A stretch of 16,034 nt of DNA from an uncultured Collinsella sp. GTDB lineage: Bacteria > Actinomycetota > Coriobacteriia > Coriobacteriales > Coriobacteriaceae. The stretch spans positions 1 through 16,034 of the forward strand of contig UQJV01000046.1 in assembly GCA_900541475.1 (NCBI GenBank), read 5' to 3'. How positions within the stretch are numbered: position 1 is the first letter of the stretch; each line of letters starts with the position of its first letter. The position numbers and the translations under genes are program-made. Positions 7,917 to 14,543 of the stretch are shown piece after piece. Below the pieces are notes generated by a model. It had not been told where the DNA came from, did not search any database, and was given only the letters and a program-made list of their open reading frames with translations.

Positions 7917-8705
7917 CTACATCTCGCCTCCTTGCAAGGAACACCAAGCGCCCTGGGCATCCGTGGTGAGAATCACCGGTCCGTCATTTGTGATGGCGAC
8001 GGTGTTCTCGTAGTGCGCGGCGGGCAGGTGGTCGTTGGTCGTAACGATCCAACCATCGGAGCCCGTGCTCACATGATTGGAACCCATCGTAACCATCGGC
8101 TCGATGGCGATGACCATACCAGCCTGGAGGCGAACGCCCCTCCCCTTCTTTCCATAGTTAGGAACGTTGGGGTCCTCGTGCATCACGCGGCCAATGCCAT
8201 GCCCCACGTAATCGCGAAGCACGCCGTAACCGTGAGACTCGGCGAGGGACTGAACAGCATACCCGACGTCCCCGATATGGTTACCGGGAACAGCCTGCTC
8301 GATGGCAGCCTTAAGGCAATCGCGCGTAACCTCGCACAGGGCCTTGGCCTCGGGCGTGGGCGTGCCGACGAAAAACGTCCAGGCGTTATCGCCAACCCAA
8401 CCGTCAACGACAGCTCCCGTATCGATGGAGATGATATCGCCATCGCGCAGGATCATGTCGGGATTGGGAATACCGTGAACCACGGCATCGTTGATTGATG
8501 CACAAATGGTTCCGGGGAACCCACCGTAACCCTTAAAGGCAGGGGTGCCGCCATGCATGCGGATAATCTGCTCGGCAAGCTGATCGAGCTCGAAGGTCGA
8601 CACGCCGGGACGAACCATGGCTCCAACGTGGCGGAGCGCCATCTTAGATAGCGCTCCTGCCTTCTTCATCTGCTCAATTTGCGTTGCAGACTTAATCTTG
8701 ATCAT
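7917..8705 (-). CDS. map: Methionine aminopeptidase, type I
   Basis: This cytoplasmic metalloenzyme removes the initiator methionine from nascent proteins. The 262-residue product has all five metal ligands: Asp95 and Asp106 (IDTGAVVDGWVGD), His169 (GHGIGRVMHEDP), Glu202 (AIEPMV) and Glu233 (AAHYENTVAI), plus the substrate-binding His77 (DAVVHGIP). It begins directly with the catalytic domain (MIKIKSATQIEQM), so it lacks the N-terminal zinc/SH3 extension of some actinobacterial homologues. The ATG at 8703-8705 overlaps the adk stop as ATGA, indicating translational coupling. A much longer in-frame read-through toward 9005 is a shadow of adk. Confidence 0.97.
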   Translation of the reverse strand: MIKIKSATQIEQMKKAGALSKMALRHVGAMVRPGVSTFELDQLAEQIIRMHGGTPAFKGYGGFPGTICASINDAVVHGIPNPDMILRDGDIISIDTGAVVDGWVGDNAWTFFVGTPTPEAKALCEVTRDCLKAAIEQAVPGNHIGDVGYAVQSLAESHGYGVLRDYVGHGIGRVMHEDPNVPNYGKKGRGVRLQAGMVIAIEPMVTMGSNHVSTGSDGWIVTTNDHLPAAHYENTVAITNDGPVILTTDAQGAWCSLQGGEM

Positions 8706-9328
8706 AGACCGAGAGCCTCTTTGACATCCCCGTACACGGTCTCGCGAGCCTGGTCGCCGTTGACCGACTTGAGCAGACCCTGGCCACGATAGTAGTCGAC
8801 GAGCGGGCTCGTGGACTTCTCGTAGACGTCGAGACGGTTCTTGATGGTCTCGGGCTTGTCGTCGTCGCGCTGATACATCTCGCCGCCGCACTTGGGGCAG
8901 GTAGCATCGGCAGCGGTGCCGGTGTAACCGCAGGCGCGGCAGGTGCGACGCGAAGACAGACGATCGATGATGACCTCGGGGGCCACATCGACCAGAAGGG
9001 CGCAATCGATCTCGCGACCCATGGCGGAGAGCTCGGAATCGAGCGTCACAGCCTGGGCGGTGTTGCGCGGGAAGCCATCCAGGATGAAGCCCTGCTGGGC
9101 GTCATCGGCGGCAAGGCGCTCCTTGACAAGGTCGATCACGAGCTGGTCGGGAACGAGCTCGCCAGCGTCCATGTACTTCTTAGCCTGAATACCAAGCTCG
9201 GTGCCACCCTTGACGGCAGCACGCAGCAGGTCGCCCGTGGAAATGTGAGCGACGCCAAACTCGGCGACGAGCTCCTGTGCGACGGTGCCCTTACCGGCAC
9301 CCGGAGCTCCGAGCAATACGAGGTTCAT
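8702..9328 (-). CDS. adk: Adenylate kinase with short zinc-type LID
   Basis: Adk interconverts ATP + AMP and 2 ADP in the cytoplasm. The 208-residue product has the P-loop GAPGAGKGT (7-15), the AMP-binding region STGDLLRAA (30-38), the GFPRN motif (85-89) and the LID. The LID holds Cys130, Cys133, Cys144 and Cys147, a zinc-ribbon arrangement, but the two Cys pairs are only 10 residues apart; Bacillus-type enzymes have about 16, so the LID is about six residues shorter. The ATG at 9328 is preferred over the TTG at 9334 because AGGAGG lies 7 nt before it. It ends overlapping map by 4 nt and lies 18 nt downstream of secY. Confidence 0.97.
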   Translation of the reverse strand: MNLVLLGAPGAGKGTVAQELVAEFGVAHISTGDLLRAAVKGGTELGIQAKKYMDAGELVPDQLVIDLVKERLAADDAQQGFILDGFPRNTAQAVTLDSELSAMGREIDCALLVDVAPEVIIDRLSSRRTCRACGYTGTAADATCPKCGGEMYQRDDDKPETIKNRLDVYEKSTSPLVDYYRGQGLLKSVNGDQARETVYGDVKEALGL

Positions 9329-9346
9329 GAGCAATCCTCCTCTAGC

Positions 9347-10633
9347 CTATTTAAAGAATCCATCGTAATCATACATCTTGATCTGGCCTTCGAGCTTATC
9401 GACCGTGTCGAGCACGACGCCGACCATGATGAGGATGGATGTGCCGCCAAATGCCTGGATCAGATGGTTACCCGTGAAGGAGAAGATGATCGAAGGCACG
9501 ATGGCGATGAGCGCCAAAAAGACAGCGCTGGGAAGCGTGATCTTGTTGAGCGCGTTCTTGATGTAGGCCGCGGTAGCCCTACCCGGACGCACGCCCGGAA
9601 TAAAGCCGCCCTGCTTCTTAAGGTTGTCGGCCGTGTCATCGGGGTTGAACACCATGGAGGTGTAGAAGTACGCGAAGAACACAATGAGGACAACGTTAAG
9701 TACCCAGTTGAGCCAACCGGTCGAAAGCGCAGAGGCAACTGCCTGAATCCAGCCGATGCCGGGGAAGAACACGGCAATCTGAGCCGGGAAGTACAGCAGC
9801 GCCGAAGCGAAGATGATCGGCACGACACCCGCGGTGTTGACCTTGATGGGCAGGTAGGTGGTCTGGCCACCCATCATGCGACGGCCCACGACGCGCTTAG
9901 CGTAAGAGACCGGGATGCGGCGCTGGCCGCGCTCAAGGAAAACAATCAGCGGGATGACCAGCAGGATGATGGCGCAGATGATCACCATGGTGATGATGCC
10001 ACCGGCATTGCCCTCGGTGCTGGAGAAAATCGCCTGCGGCAGGCCGGCCATGATGTTCGCAAAGATGATCAGCGACATGCCATTGCCGATACCGCGCTGG
10101 GTGATGAGCTCACCAATCCACATAATCAGCATGGCGCCCGCGGTGAGCGTGCCGACGACCATGAGATCGAAGATGATCTCGGGAGCGCCGGCTCCATTAA
10201 AGCTGATGCCGAAGCTCTTAAAGAGGAAGAGGTAACCCACGGAGTTGAGGATTGCCAGAGCCAGGGTGAGGTAACGCGAATACTGCGTAATCTTGGTCTG
10301 ACCGACCTCGCCCTCGCGGGCAAGCTCATGCAGGGAAGGCACAACGGCCTGGAGCATCTGGAGGATGATCGAGCTGGTGATGTAAGGCATGATGCCCAGA
10401 GAGAACACCGAAACATAGCTCAACGCGCCACCAGAGAAAAGATTCAGGAGGGCCATAGCACCTGCGGCGACCGAATTGTTATCGGTCGAGAAAAGGCCCA
10501 GCATCCCCTGGAAGGGAATGCCGGGCACAGGAACGTGCGCACCAATGCGGTACACGACGAGCATAGCTATGGTAAAAAGAATCTTTTCGCGCAATTCTTT
10601 GATGCGGAAAGCATTCTTAAGACCATTTAGCAC
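9347..10633 (-). CDS. secY: Protein translocase channel subunit SecY (GTG start)
   Basis: SecY forms the membrane channel for Sec-dependent secretion and membrane insertion. The 428-residue product has about ten hydrophobic segments. Signature parts include IGAHVPVPG (30-38), the plug/second-segment region around 67-90 (SGGALSYVSVFSLGIMPYI), GIGNGMSLIIFANI (181-194) and the cytosolic loop GQRRIPVSYAKR (236-247). The C-terminus, VVLDTVDKLEGQIKMYDYDGFFK, is the usual cytosolic tail. The start is GTG at 10631-10633, inside the last codons of rplO, so the genes overlap by 7 nt; an ATG at 10624-10626 is out of frame. GGAAAGG lies about 10 nt upstream. The overlap implies coupling to rplO translation. 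Confidence 0.97.
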   Translation of the reverse strand: MLNGLKNAFRIKELREKILFTIAMLVVYRIGAHVPVPGIPFQGMLGLFSTDNNSVAAGAMALLNLFSGGALSYVSVFSLGIMPYITSSIILQMLQAVVPSLHELAREGEVGQTKITQYSRYLTLALAILNSVGYLFLFKSFGISFNGAGAPEIIFDLMVVGTLTAGAMLIMWIGELITQRGIGNGMSLIIFANIMAGLPQAIFSSTEGNAGGIITMVIICAIILLVIPLIVFLERGQRRIPVSYAKRVVGRRMMGGQTTYLPIKVNTAGVVPIIFASALLYFPAQIAVFFPGIGWIQAVASALSTGWLNWVLNVVLIVFFAYFYTSMVFNPDDTADNLKKQGGFIPGVRPGRATAAYIKNALNKITLPSAVFLALIAIVPSIIFSFTGNHLIQAFGGTSILIMVGVVLDTVDKLEGQIKMYDYDGFFK

Positions 10634-11076
10634 GGCAGCTCGACCTTTCCGCCGGCGGCCTCGATCTTGGCCTGCGCAGAAGCGCTGACCTTGTCGACCT
10701 TGACCGTGAACTTCTTGGTGAGCTCACCATTGCCGAGCACCTTGACGGGCTCGAACTCGCTCTTGGTGATGCGAGCGGCCTTAAGAGCGGCACCGTCGAT
10801 CACAGCGCCGTCCTCGAACTTGCGCTCGAGGCGCTCAACGTTAACAGCGGTGTACTCGATACGACGGGGGTTGCGGAAGCCCGGAAGCTTGGGCAGGCGC
10901 ATAGCCAGCGGAGTCTGGCCACCCTCGAAGCCGGCACCCTTGGTGCCGCCAGAGCGGGAACCCTGGCCCTTCTGACCGCGGCCAGAAGTGGTGCCGTGAC
11001 CCGAAGAATTGCCACGGCCGACGCGCTTGCGGTTCTTGGTGGAACCGGGCGCGGGAGTAAGATCGTGAAGCTGCAT
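10627..11076 (-). CDS. rplO: 50S ribosomal protein L15
   Basis: L15 is a late-assembly protein of the large subunit. The 149-residue product has the glycine-rich basic N-terminus (MQLHDLTPAPGSTKNRKRVG, then RGNSSGHGTTSGRGQKGQGS and RSGG), the PKLPGFRNP segment and the globular C-terminal domain with VKVLGNGELTKKFTVKVDKVSASAQAKIEAAGG. Its Shine-Dalgarno, GAGGAG, is formed by the last codons of rpmD. The final codons overlap secY. Confidence 0.98.
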   Translation of the reverse strand: MQLHDLTPAPGSTKNRKRVGRGNSSGHGTTSGRGQKGQGSRSGGTKGAGFEGGQTPLAMRLPKLPGFRNPRRIEYTAVNVERLERKFEDGAVIDGAALKAARITKSEFEPVKVLGNGELTKKFTVKVDKVSASAQAKIEAAGGKVELPC

Positions 11077-11079
11077 TTG

Positions 11080-11262
11080 CTACTCCTCTACAATCTCGAC
11101 AAGGTGCTTGACCTTGAAGATCATGCCGCGGACGGACTCGTTGTCAGCAATCTCGCGAACCTCGCGGATCCTGTGGAGACCGAGGGCACGGACAGTACGG
11201 ACCTGGTCCTGCTTGCAACCGTTGGTGCTGCGGACCTGCTTGATCTTGATGGTGTCAGCCAT
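11080..11262 (-). CDS. rpmD: 50S ribosomal protein L30
   Basis: L30 is a small protein of the bacterial large subunit, 60 residues here, which is normal. It shows KIKQVRSTNGCKQDQVRTVR, then ALGLHRIREVREIADNESVRGMI and FKVKHLVEIVEE. Its ATG lies 2 nt after rpsE, and its Shine-Dalgarno AAGGAG is within the end of rpsE. It is 3 nt from rplO. Confidence 0.98.
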   Translation of the reverse strand: MADTIKIKQVRSTNGCKQDQVRTVRALGLHRIREVREIADNESVRGMIFKVKHLVEIVEE

Positions 11263-11264
11263 GC

Positions 11265-11789
11265 TTAGTTCTCCTTACCGACGAACATCTCGGAGACCGT
11301 CAGGCCACGGCGAGCCGCGACGTCCTCAGGGCTGGAGAGCTCCTTGAGGCCCTCGACGGCAGCCTTGATGATGTTGAGGCCGTTGTCGGTACCGAGGGAC
11401 TTGGACAGGACGTTCTTGATGCCAGCAAGCTCGAAGAGGGGACGCACAGCGCCGCCGGCGATAACGCCGGTACCCTCGACAGCGGGCTTGATGATGATGC
11501 GGCCGGCACCAAAGTGACCGAGAACCTCGTGCGGAATGGTGCCCTGATCGGTCACCGGCACGTGGAACATGTTCTTCTTGGCATCGAGAGACGCCTTGGA
11601 GATGGCCATGGGCACCTCAGCGGACTTGCCCATGCCAACGCCGACGTTGCCCTTGCCGTCGCCAACGACGACGAGAGCGACGAGGCTCATGCGACGACCA
11701 CCCTTGACGGTCTTCGACACGCGGTTGATGTAAACGACGCGCTCCTCGAACTCGGAGGCCTCGCGCTGCTGCTTCTGATTACGAGCCAT
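11265..11789 (-). CDS. rpsE: 30S ribosomal protein S5
   Basis: S5 stabilises the decoding centre and affects translational accuracy; its loop near the VKGGRR motif is where spectinomycin-resistance changes occur in other bacteria. The 174-residue product has the N-terminal RNA-binding domain (about 13-70, FEERVVYINRVSKTVKGGRR and VGDGKGNVGVGMGKSAEV) and the C-terminal domain (VLGHFGAGRIIIKPAVEGTGVIAGG, then AGIKNVLSKSLGTDNGLNIIKA). The VSKTVKGGRR loop (24-33) looks wild-type. AGGAGG lies 10 nt before the ATG. It sits 14 nt after rplR. Confidence 0.98.
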   Translation of the reverse strand: MARNQKQQREASEFEERVVYINRVSKTVKGGRRMSLVALVVVGDGKGNVGVGMGKSAEVPMAISKASLDAKKNMFHVPVTDQGTIPHEVLGHFGAGRIIIKPAVEGTGVIAGGAVRPLFELAGIKNVLSKSLGTDNGLNIIKAAVEGLKELSSPEDVAARRGLTVSEMFVGKEN

Positions 11790-11803
11790 GTGCTACATAC
11801 CTC

Positions 11804-12172
11804 CTAGAACTCGAGACCGGCGGCACGAGCACCGTCGGCGAGGGCCTTGACGCGGCCATGGTAGATACGGCCACCACGATCGAAAGCGACCTTGGTGATG
11901 CCGGCCTCGATGGCGCGCTTGCCAACGAGCTGACCGACCTTCTCCGCAGCCTCCTTGTTCGAGGTGTGGGTGCCCTTGAACTCGGCCTCGAGGGTCGAGG
12001 CGGAGACGAGCGTCAGGCTGGAGCCCTTGCTGTCGTCGATGATCTGGGCATAGATGTTGGCGTTAGTACGGGTCACGCGAAGACGCGGACGCTCGGCGGT
12101 ACCCGAGACCTTGCCGCGAACACGACGCTGACGACGCTTGAGGCCTTCCAGCTTCGCCTTATGCTTGTTCAT
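11804..12172 (-). CDS. rplR: 50S ribosomal protein L18
   Basis: L18 binds 5S rRNA in the central protuberance together with L5. The 122-residue product has a basic N-terminus (NKHKAKLEGLKRRQRRVRGK), PRLRVTRTNANIYAQIIDDSKG, then VGQLVGKRAIEAGITKVAFDRGG and YHGRVKALADGARAAGLEF. AGGAG lies 7 nt before the ATG. It is preceded by a 75-nt gap with a hairpin after rplF. Confidence 0.98.
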   Translation of the reverse strand: MNKHKAKLEGLKRRQRRVRGKVSGTAERPRLRVTRTNANIYAQIIDDSKGSSLTLVSASTLEAEFKGTHTSNKEAAEKVGQLVGKRAIEAGITKVAFDRGGRIYHGRVKALADGARAAGLEF

Positions 12173-12200
12173 ACGTAAACTCCTAAAAAGGTTGATCTTG

Positions 12201-12222
12201 CCAGCACCTAACGGGGTGCTGG
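12201..12222 (-). promoter_or_regulatory. Hairpin in the rplF-rplR gap
   Basis: A perfect 8-bp stem (CCAGCACC with GGTGCTGG) encloses a 6-nt loop. The gap runs from 12173 to 12247. The nearest T-run on the - strand begins 11 nt further on, so this is not a normal terminator. It could be an mRNA processing or stability element, or a binding site for a ribosomal protein (inference). Confidence 0.5.
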
Positions 12223-12247
12223 TCTTATGCGAGTGAGTCGGTTACGA

Positions 12248-12784
12248 CTACTTGGCGGCCTTACCCAGCTTGCGGCGGATGTGCTCGCCAACATAGTGGA
12301 TACCCTTGCCCTTGTAAGGCTCGGGAGGACGATGGCCGCGAATCTCAGCGGCGATCTGACCGACCTGCTGCTTGTTGATACCCTTGACGTTCACGTGGGT
12401 GTTGTCGGGAACCTCGAAGGTGATGCCCTCGGGAGCCTCGACGATCACGGGGTGCGAGAAGCCCAGGGAGAACTCGAGGTTCTTGCCCTTCTGCTGTACG
12501 CGGTAACCGACGCCGGCGAGCTCGAGCTTCTTCTCGAAGCCCTCGGAAACGCCAACAACCATGTTGTGGATGAGGGCGCGGGTGAGGCCGTGGCGGGCAC
12601 GGGTCTCACGCTCGTCGTCGGGACGGGAAACGGTGAGGACGTTGTCCTCGACGTTGATGGTGAGCTTCTCAAAAACATCGAGCTCGAGCTGGCCCTTGGG
12701 GCCCTTGACGACAACGTTGTTGCCGTTGACTGCCACTTCGACTCCGGCGGGAATCTGGACAGGCTTATTACCGATACGAGACAC
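12248..12784 (-). CDS. rplF: 50S ribosomal protein L6 (GTG start)
   Basis: L6 lies near the factor-binding region of the large subunit. The 178-residue product has the two repeated L6 domains: MSRIGNKPVQIPAGVEVAVN through RALIHNMVVGV (1 to about 80) and then KLELAGVGYRVQQKGKNLEFSLGFSHPV and the conserved end RGHRPPEPYKGKGIHYVGEHIRRKLGK. The start is GTG at 12782-12784 with AGGAG 6 nt upstream. It lies 33 nt after rpsH. Confidence 0.98.
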   Translation of the reverse strand: MSRIGNKPVQIPAGVEVAVNGNNVVVKGPKGQLELDVFEKLTINVEDNVLTVSRPDDERETRARHGLTRALIHNMVVGVSEGFEKKLELAGVGYRVQQKGKNLEFSLGFSHPVIVEAPEGITFEVPDNTHVNVKGINKQQVGQIAAEIRGHRPPEPYKGKGIHYVGEHIRRKLGKAAK

Positions 12785-12817
12785 GGTGATCTCCTTTCCT
12801 TCTACCTACCGAGCGAA

Positions 12818-13216
12818 TTACCAGACGTAAGCGATGATCTCGCCGCCGACGTTGTGCTTGCGAGCATCGCGGTCGGTCATAACGCCATGGCTGGTGGAAA
12901 TAATGGCGGTACCAAGGCCACCGCGGACGCGGGGCATGTCGGCAACGCCGGTGTACTTACGCAGGCCCGGCTTGGAAATGCGGCGGATGCCGTTGATGAC
13001 CTTAGCCTTCTTAGGACCATACTTAAGCGTGATGTGCAGAGTCTTCTGGGGAACGGTGTCCTCGACATCGTAGCCCTCGATGTAGCCCTCCTCGTGCAGA
13101 ACACGAGCGATCTCGACGAGCTTCTTGCTGCTCGGCATGGAGACCGTGGCCTTGTTCACAGAGTTAGCGTTACGGATGCGCGTAAGCATATCTGCGATCG
13201 GGTCTGTAAGGTTCAT
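12818..13216 (-). CDS. rpsH: 30S ribosomal protein S8
   Basis: S8 binds the central domain of 16S rRNA and in E. coli represses the spc operon by binding its own mRNA near rplE. The 132-residue product has DPIADMLTRIRNANSVNKATV, then EGYIEGYDVEDT, RRISKPGLRKYTG and the conserved end GLGTAIISTSHGVMTDRDARKHNVGGEIIAYVW. GGAG precedes the ATG at 8 nt. A 119-nt gap separates it from rpsN. Confidence 0.98.
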   Translation of the reverse strand: MNLTDPIADMLTRIRNANSVNKATVSMPSSKKLVEIARVLHEEGYIEGYDVEDTVPQKTLHITLKYGPKKAKVINGIRRISKPGLRKYTGVADMPRVRGGLGTAIISTSHGVMTDRDARKHNVGGEIIAYVW

Positions 13217-13323
13217 ACAGATTCTCCTTCGTTCTTGATGAACACGTGCTCTTGGTTCTTCGCCGCCCTTAACGGCAAAGCCTAACTAGCGCGTTTTCCC
13301 TGTTCCAAACTGATGCTTGAAAC

Positions 13324-13343
13324 GCTGGTAGTGACTTACCAGC
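13324..13343 (-). promoter_or_regulatory. Hairpin spanning the rpsN stop codon
   Basis: GCTGGTA and TACCAGC pair over 7 bp around a 6-nt loop. On the - strand one arm contains the last codons and stop of rpsN. No T-run follows. The rest of the 119-nt gap before rpsH (13217-13323) shows nothing firm. Confidence 0.4.
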
Positions 13344-13521
13344 TGGCCTTCTTAACGCCGGGAAGCTCGCCCTTGAGTGCAAGCTCGCGGAAGCAGACAC
13401 GGCACAGGCCGAACTTGCGGTACACAGAGTGCGGACGGCCGCAGCGCTGGCAGCGCGTGTACTCACGAGTAGAGAACTTCTGCTTGCGATTGCACTTGAC
13501 GATCATCGATGTCTTAGCCAC
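13336..13521 (-). CDS. rpsN: 30S ribosomal protein S14, zinc-binding type Z (GTG start)
   Basis: S14 is in the head of the small subunit. This is the short form of 61 residues with two CxxC pairs, Cys24/Cys27 (RCQRCGR) and Cys40/Cys43 (LCRVCFRELA), and the ending GELPGVKKASW. The GTG start at 13519-13521 gives MAKTSMIVKC and has GGAGG 6 nt upstream. It sits between rplE and rpsH, the expected order. Confidence 0.98.
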   Translation of the reverse strand: MAKTSMIVKCNRKQKFSTREYTRCQRCGRPHSVYRKFGLCRVCFRELALKGELPGVKKASW

Positions 13522-13555
13522 TTATATCCTCCTCACATAGAGTATTGTTCGCCCC

Positions 13556-13585
13556 AAGCGCCGCCCCCTTGTGGGAACGGCGCTT
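13556..13585 (-). promoter_or_regulatory. Hairpin in the rplE-rpsN gap
   Basis: AAGCGCCG pairs with CGGCGCTT over 8 bp around a 14-nt loop that itself contains CCC and GGG able to pair. It lies 15 nt after the rplE stop and 35 nt before the rpsN start. There is no U-tract, so termination is unlikely; processing or translational control is possible. Confidence 0.5.
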
Positions 13586-13600
13586 ATAGGGCAGGTGAAC

Positions 13601-14158
13601 CTATTTCTTGAACGGGAAACCGAAGGCGTCCAGAAGGGCCTTGGCCTCCTCATCGGTGTTGGCGGTGGTCACGAAAGTGATGTCCATACCACGCTGGTGA
13701 TCGACGGAGTCGAAGTCGATCTCGGGGAAGATGAGCTGCTCGGTGACGCCCATGGAGAAGTTACCACGGCCGTCGAAGCTCTTGGCGGAGATGCCGCGGA
13801 AGTCGCGGATACGGGGGATCGCGACGGAGGTCAGACGATCGAAGAACTCCCACATACGGTCGCCACGCAGGGTAACCTTGCAGCCGATCGGCATACCAGC
13901 GCGCAGGCGGAAGGTAGCGATGGACTTGCGGGCACGGGTGATCATCGGCTGCTGGCCGGTGATGGCGCGCAGGTCGCGCACGGCACCGTCGATGGCCTTG
14001 GAATCGGTAGCGGCCTCGCCGACACCCATGTTCACGACGATCTTCTCAAACTTGGGGATCATCATGACGTTCTCGTACTGGAACTTGTCCTGAAGCTGCT
14101 GCTTGACCTCGTTGTTGTACTTGGTCTTCAGACGCGGCACATACTTCTCTTCTGCCAT
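13601..14158 (-). CDS. rplE: 50S ribosomal protein L5
   Basis: L5 binds 5S rRNA in the central protuberance and contacts P-site tRNA and S13. The 185-residue product has PRLKTKYNNEVKQQLQDKF, MMIPKFEKIVVNMGVGEA, ITGQQPMITRARKSIATFRLR, GMPIGCKVTLRGDRMWEF and RDFRGISAKSFDGRGNFSMG near the end. The length is normal. The ATG follows AAGGAG by 6 nt, with 14 nt of extra Shine-Dalgarno context. It is the first gene of the operon in this window: rplX and rplN, its usual upstream neighbours, are missing, and non-coding DNA follows instead. Confidence 0.98.
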   Translation of the reverse strand: MAEEKYVPRLKTKYNNEVKQQLQDKFQYENVMMIPKFEKIVVNMGVGEAATDSKAIDGAVRDLRAITGQQPMITRARKSIATFRLRAGMPIGCKVTLRGDRMWEFFDRLTSVAIPRIRDFRGISAKSFDGRGNFSMGVTEQLIFPEIDFDSVDHQRGMDITFVTTANTDEEAKALLDAFGFPFKK

Positions 14159-14370
14159 TGTTCACTCCTTCTTGGGGTTTTAAGCACGGGGCGTGGCCAC
14201 AGTGGGTTGTCCTCGTGCCTCCTGACTGCATCCGCGCCGCTCATGGCATTTCGCGGTTTGGACTCGACGCAGCAGGAGCCGACAAAACAATCGGTACTAT
14301 ACGCGCATCGGGAGCGTATTTCCAGAAAAACCTCTTCTGCCTGCACAACTCCACAACTCCCCCGCACAAA
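14159..14370 (-). promoter_or_regulatory. Possible rplE promoter and folded leader
   Basis: No gene is recognisable here, and no end of rplX. On the - strand TGGAAA (14319-14324), a 17-nt spacer and TATAGT (14296-14301) resemble a promoter with a predicted start near 14289 and a leader of about 130 nt. The leader can fold: 14220-14229 pairs with 14269-14277 (nine pairs, one bulge), and inside it CCGCG (14232-14236) pairs with CGCGG (14252-14256). It may be a true leader or DNA brought next to rplE by rearrangement. With the palindromes it makes up the 385-nt gene-free stretch 14159-14543. Confidence 0.4.
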
Positions 14371-14457
14371 TTGATCCCTAGGGGACGGAGGAAAACGGAT
14401 CACTTGGGTCGCCTGGCCCTCTGAGTGATCCGTTTTCCTCCGTCCCCTAGGGATCAA
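14371..14457. repeat. Palindromic repeat, copy A
   Basis: Perfect 33-bp inverted arms (14371-14403 and 14425-14457) enclose a 21-nt spacer; a further T-A pair extends the stem to 34. Each arm contains CCCTAGGG-like and GATCC elements. Bases 14386-14468 match 15952-16034 with one mismatch (14413), so the element is repeated in direct orientation 1566 bp away. There is no open reading frame. It lies downstream of the permease stop and could also act as a hairpin terminator, but no T-run follows on either strand. Confidence 0.9.
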
Positions 14458-14463
14458 TATGGC

Positions 14464-14530
14464 AGTTGCGGTGAAATAGGGACTGTTTGACGGCTTAACA
14501 GGCTTAAACAGTCCGTATTTCACCGCAACT
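14464..14530. repeat. Second large palindrome next to repeat copy A
   Basis: Arms 14464-14488 and 14506-14530 are 25 nt each and complementary except at one position, with a 17-nt spacer. It begins 6 nt after copy A ends and finishes 13 nt before the permease stop codon. The repeat copy at the window end shows the first five bases of this palindrome before the sequence stops, so the two palindromes are probably one composite unit of about 160 bp. Confidence 0.85.
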
Positions 14531-14543
14531 CATATATGGGGCG

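Noticed and set aside
8706..9005. N-terminal extension of map
   Set aside because: It is an out-of-frame copy of adk; the coupled ATGA start gives the normal MetAP N-terminus.
9245..10630. A 461-codon open frame on the + strand
   Set aside because: It lies opposite adk and secY. Its His/Asp/Glu-rich composition mirrors the hydrophobic codons of SecY.
14371..14457. Reading the palindrome as a plain permease terminator
   Set aside because: It lacks a T-run on either strand and is duplicated upstream of the same gene, so a repeat element explains it better.
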